DNA from: Aquilaria yunnanensis
Lineage: Eukaryota; Streptophyta; Magnoliopsida; Malvales; Thymelaeaceae
DNA: 64,000 bases
Direction of reading: 5' to 3'
Assembly (NCBI GenBank): GCA_039654915.1
Contig: CM077600.1
Location: 32,869,992-32,933,991 of the forward strand
How positions within the stretch are numbered: position 1 is the first letter of the stretch; each line of letters opens with the position of its first letter. Position numbers and translations under genes: made by a program. Of this stretch, positions 47,801 to 58,518 are shown piece by piece. The notes under the pieces are model-generated. The model was not told the origin of the DNA, made no database searches, and saw nothing but the letters and a program-made list of their open reading frames with translations.

Positions 47801-47929
47801 AAAGGGATCTGGCAAAAAATACTTAGCCAAATTTTTATCTATTGAGCCAAAGAGTGCTTACAGAGAAGAAAGTTGCTGAAAGACTACAAAAAAGAAGAAG
47901 AAAATGAAGACAAAAGGCCCTAGTACAAA

Positions 47930-50378
47930 CTAAGGAACCTCGGCGTCCTGAGAACTGCCAGCCTTTGTGCTTTTGTCGGCAGCCTTCGGCGCCGGGAAAG
48001 AAGGAGGCAGTTTCAAGTGCTCGATCTTGGACCAAGTCCACCGAGGCTCCTTCGGGATGTTCATGCCTTCGAGGAAGGAGAGGTCGAAATCTGGGAACTT
48101 CTGCAGAATTTGGTGCCGAGCAAGACAGAAGCCGTCTTGAAAGCCCAACTTCGTCATATCGTCGGACTCCCGCTTCTTGACCGCCAAATCTGCATAGTCC
48201 TTCTCCAGATCCGCGTAATCCTTCTCCAGATCCTTATGCTTTTTCTTCAATGCCTTCATCTTTTTCTTCTCTTCTGAAGGCTTCTTCAGAGATGCGACCT
48301 CGGCTTCGAGCTGGGCCTTTTCCTCGAGCGTCTTCGCAAGGATTGCGTCACTTTCTGACTTATCCTTTTGAATCGCTTCTACGGCCGAAGTCAGCTCCGC
48401 CACCCGAAAGCCGATGTCGGAAAGTTTCTGGGAGGAGCCTTTCTCAAGTTCCTCTTTCTCGTTTATGAACCCCTCCCGAAGTTCAGCAATTTCCTTCTCC
48501 GAAGACTGCTTTAGCTGAGCATTGTCGGCAGCCAACGCCGAACACTGGGCCTTCGTCTTGGTGTAAAGGTCCCAGAGTGACGCCCTCCGTTCTGTCTCCC
48601 GCGCTACCCGAACACGGAGCAACGCGGCATACCCCATCAGCTGCAAAAAAGGCAAAACAAAGGGAAAATGATGCTAAGTAAAAAGCAAAGGCGAAATCAG
48701 CACTAAGGAAACAGTGAAGCATACCTGGGCGGCATGTTCAGTGAGTTTGGCGGCCAAAGAGATGTCGCCAGGGTAAGCCTCCGTAAGGGCCTTGTAAGAG
48801 GCCTCAGTAAAAACCCCTTTGCACATCTGCCTGGCCATTTCGGGACAGTCCTCGGAGTACATATTCATGTCCTCCGTGAACGTCCAGAAGGGCTCCTTCG
48901 GAAATTTCCCTGCCGGGACTTGGGCATCCCGAAGGGCCCTCTTGCGGGCGTGTTCGGCAACCCAGTCAGGAGCGGCCACCTCCGCTGCACAACAAGGCAG
49001 GAAAATTGGTTAAGGCCAGAAAAGTCTTTAGGATTTACAAGAGAAAAAAGGTTCTTCGACAAAATACAAACCTGCTGGCACCTCGGTAACGTCATCGTCA
49101 AGAATCGACGTCACCTTAGTAGAGACCCCCTTGCCTCTTATTCGGCGCCGTTCCTCGGCAGAAGGGGTCTCCTCCCCGTCGCCCTCCAGAAGAGCATGCG
49201 AACGCGTGGGGCTTTGAGGAAGGACGTCGGAAGAAGGGACGTCAACAGGAGGAACCTCGGGCAAAGGGGCAGCAAGGACTTCGGGCTCCTCGCCTACCTC
49301 CTCCGGAATTTGCGGAAGAGAGGAAGGAGCAGCTTTCTTTGCCCGTTTGGGGGGAGGGCCGCCCGAAGTTTGCTTCCGCCTCCGAGAGGCGGCCTTCTTT
49401 GTCTGTTCGCCCCTCTGGGCCTGCCCGGTAAAAAGAGCCTTGTAAAAAACAGCCGCGTCGTCGCCCATCTCTGAAAAAAGAAAAAAGAAGATCAGTGTAA
49501 GTCCAAGATGAAGTTATGAAGGAAAAAATAAGAAAGTAACTTACTCTCGTAAAAAGACTCATAAGTCTCCTTCCTCCGAAGGAGTTTCACGAGCCAGGAG
49601 TCCTTCCCCGAAGAAGCCGGTTTCGGCATATTGAGGTCTGTCACGTGCTCCTTTACCACCTTAAGTTCCCGAAGGACCTCTTCAGTCATGAGCCTCCAGT
49701 TGATCGGAAAGGGGTAAAGGGCACGAGGAGAGACCTCGGCAGCCCAGTTAGAGACGGCCCGGATGCGCCTGTCGAAGTCCTCAAAGATAGGTGCTACGTC
49801 GGCGTCTAGCAGTATCTTCGGGTCAACAACATCCATCTTGAGCCTCCCCTGAGCCCACTTGGTCGGGACGTGCGACCAAGCCTCCGACTTCTTCAGGAAA
49901 AAGAATTTTTGTTGCCACCCTCGCCAGCTGTCTTTGGTGGCGAAGGTGAACGTATACTTTTTGCTCCCGGATCCCCGAGGCAGCATGAAGTAGAAGCCAC
50001 CCTTTGGGACCACGAAGAGCTTGTAGTACTGAAGAAAAACTACAAAGTGAGGTTTTATTTTGAAAACGCCGCACATACAGAGGAAGGCGTTGAAATAGCA
50101 GTACGAGTTCGGTGGGAGTTGGTTAACGGCAATGCCATGGAAGTTGCAAAACGCGCTAACCATCTCCGGGGGGGGATACACTGAAGTCCGGCCTTCAGTT
50201 GGGCTCGGAAAACTGTGATTTCATCATTTCGGTTGGAGAAAGCAAATTGGTCAGGACGGGGCAACCTCGTCACAGAGTAAGAGGGTAAGAAAAACTTTTT
50301 CTTCCACTTCGCTAGCTTTGCCGGAGTAGTGCAGCAGGGGTGAGAAAGAAGAGGTTTCCAACTCTCGGGAACAGGCAT
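47930..50378 (-). CDS. Antisense spliced gene of the Tat element (transposase_28-like domain plus coiled coil)
   Basis: Four exons on the minus strand: 50378-49545, 49470-49073 (one base further, to 49072), 48984-48725 and 48640-47930. Introns of 74, 87 and 84 bp begin GTAAGT, GTTTGT and GTATGC and end TTTCAG, GTGCAG and TTGCAG. All three junctions keep frame. The N-terminal half (YPPPEMVSAFCNFHGIAVNQ, then LPPNSY, GFYFMLPRG, GWQQKFFFLKK) matches the 'putative gypsy type transposon' domain (Pfam PF04195) of plant antisense ORFs. A proline-rich basic linker with KRAKK follows, then a long coiled coil (KALKKKHKDLEKDYADLEKD). A one-base loss in a C8 run (50168-50175) breaks the frame in exon 1. 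With it repaired, total exon length is divisible by three, about 734 residues. Function is unknown. Confidence 0.8.
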
Positions 50379-50623
50379 GATGAAAACGAGTTCGGGAAAA
50401 ACAAGGAAAACGAGTTCGGGAAAAACAAAGAAGAATCTTTGAAAAAAAGCAGAAGGACTAAAACCCACCAAAGGTCTTACCGGAATCTGGATTCCTGGAA
50501 GCCGTCGTGAAAAGTGGTCGGAAAAATGCCTGAAAAAAGAGAACCGCCGCGAAAAATCGGGAGGGAATTAGAAGGCAAAAGAAAGCAAAAGCAGAAGAAG
50601 AAAGAGGGTTATGACAGGACTGA

Positions 50624-50631
50624 TATTTATA
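50624..50631 (-). promoter_or_regulatory. TATA box of the antisense gene
   Basis: On the minus strand it reads CCTATAAATATC, a near-ideal plant TATA box. It lies about 245 bp upstream of the ATG at 50378. A CACGTG G-box at 50791-50796 lies about 160 bp further upstream, the same pairing as in the LTR promoter. Confidence 0.7.
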
Positions 50632-50729
50632 GGCCGAGAAGGCCAGGAGAACCGTCGTCATTAGTACCCCTCGGAAGGCGAAGCGTCGCCATAACTGCTA
50701 TGGGCGCCTGAAAAGTCGCGCCAGCCGTA

Positions 50730-51193
50730 CTCAGTGCATTCTTACCCAATAAAAGTGTGCCATGTGTCGGTCATCGCGCAGCAAACGTGCCACGTGTCGT
50801 CCATCACGTCGAGCACGCCCTCTGACACCGTTTGGTCTAGAGGCGCCGCCCTAAACTGACTCTGCTGGATACAGGACGCGACGCATGAGCAGACCTATAA
50901 AGGCAAAAAAGTAGGTTACCTCGAAGACACCAAAAGACAGCCTGTGACTTCGGGCAAAACGTATATCTTCGGAACAAGGTTATCCTATTTCCCCTTGCCA
51001 CAAGGACACCAAGAGACAGCCTGTGACTTCGGGCAGAAGGTGTATCTTCGGCACAGGGACAGCCTATCTTCTCGCGCCTCGAGGACGCAAAAATGCTGCC
51101 CATCGGTACAAGCAGAAGAAGGCGTCTTCGGCACAGACATCACAACCACAGGACCCGAAAACCGATGAACCGAAGTTTCTCACTTCGGCTTTT
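50730..51193. repeat. 3' region of the Tat element with 79-bp imperfect repeat
   Basis: The phrase gacaccaaaagacagcctgt at 50926 recurs as gacaccaagagacagcctgt at 51005, a spacing of 79. Shorter pieces (cttcggcacag, gcagaag) recur to about 51150. The region holds the presumed upstream part of the antisense promoter. No gene is seen. Confidence 0.65.
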
Positions 51194-51207
51194 CGGAGGG
51201 GGGCCTG
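51194..51207 (+). other. Polypurine tract of the Tat element
   Basis: The stretch cggaggggggcctg ends at the TG of the 3' LTR, the usual plus-strand primer position. Confidence 0.7.
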
Positions 51208-52179
51208 TGATAGCCAAAGGCTATTACCTCCTCGGTAGTAACTCCCTGCCAGAATATTGGCCGAGGAGTCTGACGTCACCCAAGAGAGGATCTTTTTACG
51301 GACCTCGGAAGGTGTGAAGTCAAACACTATGAGCTCGAGACTTCGGTTAGCTCGTCAGGAATTCCGAGGACAACACCGTCTCCATCGAGGGGCCAAACTG
51401 ACTGCCTCCGGGTAAGAGAGCCATCTCTCTGAAGCAAGGGAGAATCTCCCCGAAGGCAGAGGCCCCGAAGAGGATCTTCCCCGAACAAGAAACACCTGAG
51501 CAAGGGTATCCCCTAACTATGGGTGTGAGTCCCGAAGAAGGTGTTCATCAAGGGAACTCCCAGAACTATGGGATAGATCCTGAAGGAGGTGCTCGCACCA
51601 AAGGACGGATAGAATCCGAAGAGGGTGCACGCACCGAAGGGCGACCTCGCCCAGGGGACCTCGGGAGTACGGTATGAGCATTTAAGGAGCCTCTGACATG
51701 TCGCCCACAAGCCCTACACATCACATCTGAACGGTGAACTGACACGCCGCAGCCGCCCCCATCCTGACACAACCCGTCCGGGTCCAGGGCTAAAGGAGGC
51801 TGCAAACGGCTGCCTGTCCCCTTGGTCCAAAACTACAGATCAAATCCGATCGAACACGTGTCATGATCTGAACGGACCAGCTACTCCTATAAATACTAGG
51901 AAATGGGACTGGGCAAAGGATGGGCATTTTCCTCCCTCTGAGAAAACACAAAACAGGCAAGACACTTGATCCCTTAGTGTTCTTCCTCCACTTTCACTCA
52001 GAAAACTGACTTGGGCGTCGGAGGGTCCTCCCCGGAAAAGCAAACCGGGGACCTCCTAACCTCTTCTTTGAGCTTTTCAGGCACGCTCAGCTGGGAAACC
52101 AGAGCTCCAGGCGCTTGCCTCCTCAGGAAGTCTCTCCGCCTGTCAACATGACAGCAAACGAAGATGCCTTGGGGCATCA
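51208..52179 (+). repeat. 3' LTR of the Tat element
   Basis: 972 bp, same length as the 5' LTR with about 15 substitutions and no indel seen. The TATA box is at 51888-51895. Confidence 0.97.
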
Positions 52180-52184
52180 GTAGT

Positions 52185-53141
52185 GTAACAGTGGTAGGCT
52201 AGAGTTATATTTCTGAAGTTTGTACAGTTTCCTTTGTCTGTTTGGGATAATAGAACCTTTTATGTTCTTCGTTTCAAAAGTCCTGAAGCATTATTCATTT
52301 CCTTGCTTGTTTCTAAAGCATGTTCATAAAGAACCCTTGGATATATGGTCCTCGCGCTCTTTCTATGGTAGCTGCATCAGCACAATATCTTTTAAGCATT
52401 TGTTAGATGTAATTATGGCATGCACAAGAAATTAATTAGGAAAACTACTAGAGTTTCTGTCTGGTACCTCTGTCTCAAAAAAGCTTCAACCCCATTAATT
52501 TAAAGGGGCATGTGAATGAAAAGAAAAAGGGACATGCACAGGAATTCAGCAGACCTGGCTAAACCACAACAAACTCGTAACTTTTCTCATAAACACAGAC
52601 TTGTTTATAACAAGCAACTTTAAGTCTTTAACAACTAAATGACATTAAGAGTATCTGATTTCAGCAAACCTTATTGGTCCATAAAAACAGTTTTTCTTTT
52701 CTCTTTTTTTTTTTAATAAAAGGATATCCCATAGTTCACTCCCATAGTTGACCAATAATTTCAATAGATTTGGAAGAAACATAGAACAATTCGGAATTGA
52801 CAAACCAAAGCTACACACTACACTTAATTTTTTTTCCACAATAGGAGTATGTATTTTAGGAAAAAGTACCTGCAAAATTCATTCCTCCATCCAAAAATCC
52901 GCCCAAAACCTAGTGAACCTACCATTTCCAATCAAATGAAAAAAACTTTTTTCGTTAACAACACCTCAATATGGCATTAGAACATGGGTAAATACTAAAA
53001 AGTCACCTTTCAGATATCACTTACATAATAACCAACTTAGTATTTCAGATTGGTAGATTCATTACAACTGGTTGTTTCATCCCCTGCAAAAATTTTAAAG
53101 TTATAAAAAACTCAAACAACATAATTGTAAAAAATTGTGGT
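52185..53141 (-). other. hAT sequence downstream of the transposase
   Basis: AT-rich hAT sequence between the gypsy insertion and the transposase stop. It may contain a last intron and 3' untranslated region: at the transposase end aacaaagtaagtatt looks like a splice donor. No other gene is seen. Confidence 0.45.
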
Positions 53142-55256
53142 TCAAATACTTACTTTGTTTTTCTTCTTCACACCATGGAGGTTCCTAAGCCAATCCCCTC
53201 CACAAAGTAATGCTTGCACGGTCTCAATTGAAAGTGGTGCACGATATGAGTCAATCACTCGACTTCCAGCACTAAAAGACGCCTCAGAAGCTACCGTAGT
53301 TATTGGAATTGCCAAAATGTCTCATGCCATCTTTGACAAAACTCAATATTTGCTTGCATTCCCCTTCCACCACTCTAATACATTAAATGAATCATCCGAC
53401 CCTTCAGCACAAATATGACACCTATCTGAAAGATACAAGTCCAGATCAGTATTTTGGGGCTCCTCTGTCTCCAACTGCTTCACATATTCTTTGATTTCCC
53501 TAAAGCCCGACCCCGAAGAAATAAAAGTCATAGAAGACTGAGAAGAAGTATCTGCTCCATGTCCTTGATCATTCTCCTTATGCATTTGTGCATACTCAGT
53601 ATAAAGCTCATATAAAACATTCTTCACCTTTTCAATGTTAGCTTGTGCTTCTACTTGAGAGTATATTTTAGGAAAACAATAGTCAACGGCCCTCATCTTC
53701 ACTCTTGGGTCCAAAATGGCAACAATAGCCATTAGTATATTACACTCTCCCCAATATTTGTCAAATTTCTTCTTCATCTGGGCAACCATTTCCTTTACAA
53801 AGCTATTCTCATCATTTTCCCGAGCATCCAAGAGTTGTTTCACCTTATAAATTTCACAAAGAAACAAGTTTGATGTTGGATAGTCACTTCCAGATATGAT
53901 ATTTGTGACATTAGAGAAAACCTCCAAGATTTCCAAAATGATCTCAATCCTATCCCAATCCTCTTTTGTTGGGCAAGAACAATAATGAGGTTCCTTCCGT
54001 TGGAATTTTGGGAACACATCTTTGAACTTGTAAGCACAAGCCAACATTTCATATGTTGAATTCCAACGAGTTTTGCAATCAAGAATAAGCTTCCGAGCTG
54101 GTAGTTGTAATTGTTGAACAATTTCAGAAAAGGTATTCAACCTTGCTTCACTATGATTAATGAAAGAAATACTATCCCTCACGTCTTGAATGGCAAATTT
54201 TATCTCGGCCAAACCATTTTGGACAATTAGATTCAGGATATGTGCGCAACATCGCACATGAAACAATTTCCCACCACACAACAACTTCTTATTCACTTCA
54301 AAAATTTCCTTCAAATTTTTTATGGCAGAATCATTTGCTGAAGCATTATCAACTGAAATAGTATAAACTTTGTTCTCAATGCCTCACTCCTTCAAACACT
54401 TAAAAATTCCATCTGAAATGGCATCACCTGTATATGGAGGAGAAATATGAATAAAATTCAACATCCATTTATTCAACTTCCACTCAAATTCAACAAAATG
54501 GGCAGTGATAACCATATACCCGATTTTTTGGTTCTTTGACTTCCATAAGTCTGTTGTCAGACTAATCTTTGAAACTTTCCTTAGCATGACCTTCACCCTT
54601 TTCTTTTCATGCTCATATATCTTCATGCAATCATTTTTCAAAGTAGCACGGGCAATTTTTTCAAATTGGGGGATTGTAACTTTCATCATAAAGTTAAACC
54701 CTTCCTCATCTATAACTGAGAATGGATGCTCATGCATTAACAGCCAATGAAAAATGGCTTCCCTCATCTTTAGGGGATCATATTTTCCGTCTACTATAGC
54801 TGGGGCAAGGGCCAGAAGGTTAACACTAACCTTTGTATCACTGGGTTGAAAATTAAGAAGCCCTTGCTTCTTCAGATGAAGCTTCCTTTTAATACAACTA
54901 CCCATATGGCGGCCAAGATGTGATGTGGTTCCACTCTTCTGCCAAGAGTAAGTTAAACCACAAAAATTGCATTTGACTGACGTCAACCCATTCACATCTG
55001 TAGCTTTTGCAAATGCTGTCCAAATTTTGGATCTCATAGCCCTTTTCTTTTTATCAAGCGCTCCTTCAAAACCCTCACCCTTATTACCCTGCTGGTCATT
55101 TCCATCAATACCTGCTTCTTCTTCAGGAATATTAGCCATTTCCTCTATACGAGCTTGATCAGTATCTATTGTTGTATCAATGTCATCAACATCTTGCATA
55201 AAAGTTAATGAGTTTAACTCTTCAACAGATGGATACTGACTAGCTGAAAATGACAT
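53142..55256 (-). pseudogene. hAT transposase (BED zinc finger, RICESLEEPER-like), three nonsense codons
   Basis: One frame of 704 codons from ATG 55256, interrupted by TGA at 54384-54386, 53343-53345 and 53322-53324, with no frameshift. After an acidic N-terminus comes a BED finger with CNFC (residues 96-99) and HLGRH (113-117). The RNase H-fold transposase core follows: LTTDLWKS with the first catalytic Asp 236, VDNASAND with the second Asp 303, and CCAHILNLIVQ. The hAT C-terminal dimerisation segment carries VASEASFSAGSRVID with the catalytic Glu 658, then DWLRN. Related proteins have Trp at the first stop and, by memory, Arg at the other two. The enzyme would cut and paste hAT ends, but this copy would make only a truncated product. 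Confidence 0.9.
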
Positions 55257-55742
55257 CTTGGGCTACTAAATTGAGCTGATGCAAGTTGTAATAAGATAAG
55301 ACTTAAATTCAGCAAAACACGAGATAAGAGAGCAACAACCAAATTCCAAATGAATCCATTTATGCTCTCTGAGACTAAATGATCATCTTCCCAAATCCAT
55401 TAGAGGCAAAAAGGTATATGGTTAATCATTATAAGCACTCCCGTGCATATGAGCACAACAAAAGGCCAACACTTTTGAGAACTGACAACATTTTGCTACC
55501 ATTGAGAACTAACTAATGTACAAATAGCAAAAGGCAATAGCATGAAAAGAGAGAAGGAAGACAAAACTAATCAATGGTAAAAAACATTTACATATAATTG
55601 AAAGCTTATGACTTCTCCTACTGAACCATAATTTTTCTGATAAATATATGAACCTTCTTAAAACAGAAATGAGGATTAAAAATGACCAACCTTAGAGATT
55701 GCAGAATGTATTGGAGCGAAAAGTATTGGAGCACAGCACAGC

Positions 55743-56084
55743 TTGCTGAAGTTGCAGGCTGAATCTTCTCAATCCCCCCGGTCTATCAGATGGGAACTAG
55801 GAGCATGCTGGGTACAACATTTGCAAAATCAGGCTTCTGGGAAAGCTGATAATAAGAAAAATGAAGATGCTAAGCTTGAGCTTGCTGTGAAGGTTCTTGG
55901 AAAGCAAGGTGCATTGCTAAAGGGGATAAAAATGAAAATAAATACCATAAGTGCTAAAACTGAACAAGGTAAAGAGATTTTTTCAGGTCAAAGTCTTGAC
56001 ATGAAAAAGAAGTCAGATTTCAGTAATCAAAAAGACATGGAGAAGCAAGATGAGGAATTGGAAATGATGTGGAAAAACCTGTAA
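55743..56084 (+). pseudogene. Captured exon of a REDUCED CHLOROPLAST COVERAGE / clustered-mitochondria family gene
   Basis: This frame reads QAESSQSPRSIRWELGACWV, continues QHLQNQASGK, then VLGKQGALLKGIKMK, and ends EKQDEELEMMWKNL. This closely follows the RWELGACWVQHLQNQ...GLGKQGALLKEIKKK segment of plant REC1/REC2/TSS proteins (CLU-related, TPR-containing), recalled from memory. The stop is probably not part of the donor gene: aacctgtaaggtg places a GT splice donor at 56081 inside the last Leu codon. The fragment therefore appears to be one internal exon with part of its intron, copied from genomic DNA. It lies within the hAT ends, opposite in strand to the transposase. It has no start codon of its own and is unlikely to be functional. 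Confidence 0.8.
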
Positions 56085-56990
56085 GGTGTTTCAAACTAAC
56101 GTAGCTAATAATCTCATATTTTCAGCAGCTTTTCTTTTCCTCAGTAATTCAGTATTAACCCTGAATGTTCTTAGCCACAAAGCTGAGTAGGAAAACGTAA
56201 AGGCTTTGAATGATATCATTTCCATAGGTACATAAGTTACAAAAGAGTTCCAACTTCAAACTTATTCACGCCATACCAAAAGAAAAAAAGTCTTACTGAA
56301 TCAACTGGCAATAAACAAGCCAAATTACTGTAAGAAGGACACATACCTGTTGCAAGGAACCCAGCTATTCAAGTATTTTTCCACTTAGCTGATCACAACA
56401 GAGATGTAGAACAAACAGAAAAAAATTACTGACTTTTGTTTATTTAATGTTACTAATTGGTGTGGCAAAGCAAAAAAATTTTTTATACCTTTTAGTTTCA
56501 GACTTTCAGTAGAATGACACTAAACAAGACCGGACAAAAGCTCTAGAACTGTAGAAAGCAATAATTAAAAGAGGATGGGTTGGTTACTAACCGATGAATC
56601 TGCAGAGAGTTTGAGAACTTTAAGGGAAAGAAAGGGCAAGTCCTTGATCACATGAAGCATTTACATGTACACAAGAAGCTGCATGCCGAAAAATGAGAAC
56701 ACCGGATGAAATATGTGAAACTTGAATTAGCAAGGATAAACTGCATATTCTAGAATTATTGTTGAATATTTTGTAAGAGCAATTCGCTTACAAAGCCAAG
56801 AAATGTCAAAAGAAGCATAATGGCAAAAACTTCAATAAAAGCAATTCGCCTGCACAAGCATAAACATGTCAGCAGAAAATACTTGGAAGCATATAACAGT
56901 GAGAAAACTGGATTACCCATTTCCCTTTGCTTACACAGAATCTAGGAGATCTTGGAAGCACACAGAATCCGAAACATCTGGAGTCCGACG
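56085..56990. other. hAT interior, possibly captured intron sequence
   Basis: AT-rich sequence following the captured exon. It starts in what looks like the donor gene's intron. No frame or repeat stands out. Confidence 0.4.
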
Positions 56991-56991
56991 T

Positions 56992-57287
56992 GAAGAGGCA
57001 AGGCGCTGGGCAGGGCAGGCATGAAGAGGCAAGGCGTTGGGCAAGGCAGGCACGAAGAGGTAAGGCGCTGGGCAGGGCAGGCATGAAGAGGCAAGGCGCT
57101 GGGAGGGTAGGCACGAAGACGCAAGGCACTGGGCAGGGCAGGCACGATTCGCACGAAGAGGCAAGGTGCTGGGCAGGGCAGGCACGAAGGCGCAATGCAC
57201 TGGGCAGGGCAGGCATGATTCACACGAAGAGGCAAGGCGCTGGGCAGGGCAGGCACGAAAAGGCAAGGCGCTGGCCAGGGCAGGCAC
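56992..57287. repeat. Minisatellite of 31-bp and 40-bp units, nine copies
   Basis: The unit gaagaggcaaggcgctgggc followed by agggcaggca(t/c) repeats with lengths 31, 31, 31, 30, 40, 31, 40, 31 and 31, which sum exactly to the array length. The two 40-bp units carry an extra gattc(g/a)cac. The array is GC-rich and open in several frames on both strands, which explains the overlapping frames here. The flank gaacatctggagtcc occurs on both sides of the array. Confidence 0.92.
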
Positions 57288-57514
57288 AAAGAGCCGGTGG
57301 GATAAGGGTTCACCGGAACATCTGGAGTCCTACATGAAAAGGCAAGGCAGGGTTCACCAGAATGTTGTGCATGGGAGTTGGGACTCGGGAAGCGAAGGGC
57401 ACAAGAACTTTGGTCTGGTGGAGGGCCTGGTCCACCTGGACTGGAGGCGACAGAATTAAGGATTTAGGGTAGGGGTAACCTGGTAAGTAATTATATTATA
57501 TTATTTTTTTACTA

Positions 57515-57700
57515 GGCTCGTTAAGCTCGATAAGTATTCGAGCTGAACACTGTCCGGCTCGAAGCTCGGCTCGTTAAATATTCGAGCTTATCTAATAGCT
57601 CGAAGCTCGGCTCGAGGCTCGTTAAGCTCGGCTCAAAAAGAAAAAAATCGAACTCGAGCCCGAACCGTTTGATAAGCAGCTCGGCTCGTTTCCACCCCTA
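57515..57700. repeat. hAT right terminal and subterminal repeats
   Basis: Dense gctcgttaagctcg, gctcgaagctcggctcg and aactcgagccc phrases end at the terminus ccaccccta. It is an inverted partner of the left end. Confidence 0.85.
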
Positions 57701-57719
57701 GCACCAACTGCATAATCAC

Positions 57720-58500
57720 TAGCATAACACATTACCTCAAAAGGTAAAGACCAACCTGGGGGTTGTATGATCAGAGTAGATATTAGAAGGCCAATCAACC
57801 TATCAAAAAAATTTTGACATTTATGAGTTCATTCATATCAAGCATATTTTACAAAAAGATTGCAAAAAGATTTAAATATTGCACTAAACCATTTAATGAA
57901 CCTTCTGTAAAACCCTGCATGTCTAAAAAATGATTGAACTTCCCTAACTATTTTTTATAGAGGCAACTGAGCGCTGAGCTTCACCTTTGCTTTATTAACT
58001 TCAATTTTTTTGGAAGATACAACATGACCCAAAGCAATCTTAGAAGTGACCATATAATGACATTTTTTTCCAATTTACTACCAAGTTTTTTTCCTCACAT
58101 CTTTTTAATACCTTTTCAAAGTTTTCAAGACAATTATCAAATGAATTTCCATATATGATTAAATCATCCATGAAAACTTTAAGACATTTTTCAATCATAT
58201 CACTGAAAATACTCAGTATAAATCTTTGAAACATTGCCAGTGCATTACATAATTCAAAAGGCATGCATCTAAATGAAAAAGTTCCAAAAGGACATGTGAA
58301 TATGGTTTTTTCTTGGTCCTTAAGTGCTATTAGAATTTGGCAATAACTTGAGTAGCCATCAAAAAAATAATAAAAAGGATGTCCAGCTATTCTTTCTCAA
58401 AATTTGATCGAGGAATGGTAAGGGAAAATGATCTTTTCTGGTGGCATTGTTCAATTTTCTGTAGTCAATGTACATCCTCAAACTAGATGGAATTCAAGTT
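57720..58500 (-). pseudogene. Athila-like reverse transcriptase, broken
   Basis: The frame 58264-58040 reads MPFELCNALAMFQRFILSIF and the catalytic FMDDLIIYGNSFDNCLENFE, retaining both aspartates. Upstream pieces to 58500 (FTCPFGTFSFR) and downstream pieces to 57720 complete the RT region with stops. Confidence 0.75.
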
Positions 58501-58518
58501 GATAGAAACTCACTATTC

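Larger units (their letters stand above)
41002..52179 (+). mobile_element. Tat-lineage Ty3-gypsy retrotransposon, 11.2 kb, nearly intact
   Basis: Two 972-bp LTRs opening TGAT and closing ATCA flank a single-frame gag-pol on the plus strand and a spliced antisense gene. A perfect 5-bp duplication GTAGT (40997-41001 and 52180-52184) bounds it inside the hAT. A second RNase H domain of the archaeal type and a large 3' region with an antisense gene are hallmarks of the Tat lineage (Retand, Grande, RIRE2 type). The LTRs differ at roughly 15 sites, mostly transitions, so insertion was recent. Gag-pol carries only two nonsense codons and no frameshift. Confidence 0.95.
40315..57700 (-). mobile_element. 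hAT DNA transposon, 6.2 kb plus nested gypsy element
   Basis: Ends read TAGGGGTGGAACGAGCCGAG (left) and, inward from the right, TAGGGGTGGAAACGAGCCGA; they differ by one base of indel. A perfect 8-bp duplication GCACCAAC flanks the element (40307-40314 and 57701-57708). Both subterminal regions (40330-40505 and 57515-57690) are packed with gctcggctcg/gctcgaagctc repeats, probably transposase-binding sites. Inside lie a minus-strand BED/hAT transposase, a captured plant exon on the plus strand and a minisatellite. A Tat gypsy element (41002-52179) sits in its left part. Confidence 0.93.

Noticed and set aside
48734..49474. 246-codon plus-strand frame opposite the antisense gene
   Set aside because: It runs across all three minus-strand exon/intron boundaries with no motif. 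The minus strand has splice signals, a TATA box and a domain match.
56869..57459. Overlapping frames in the minisatellite (MPALPSAL-type and GQGRHEEARR-type repeats)
   Set aside because: They are open in several frames on both strands because of the repeat unit composition. They are not genes.
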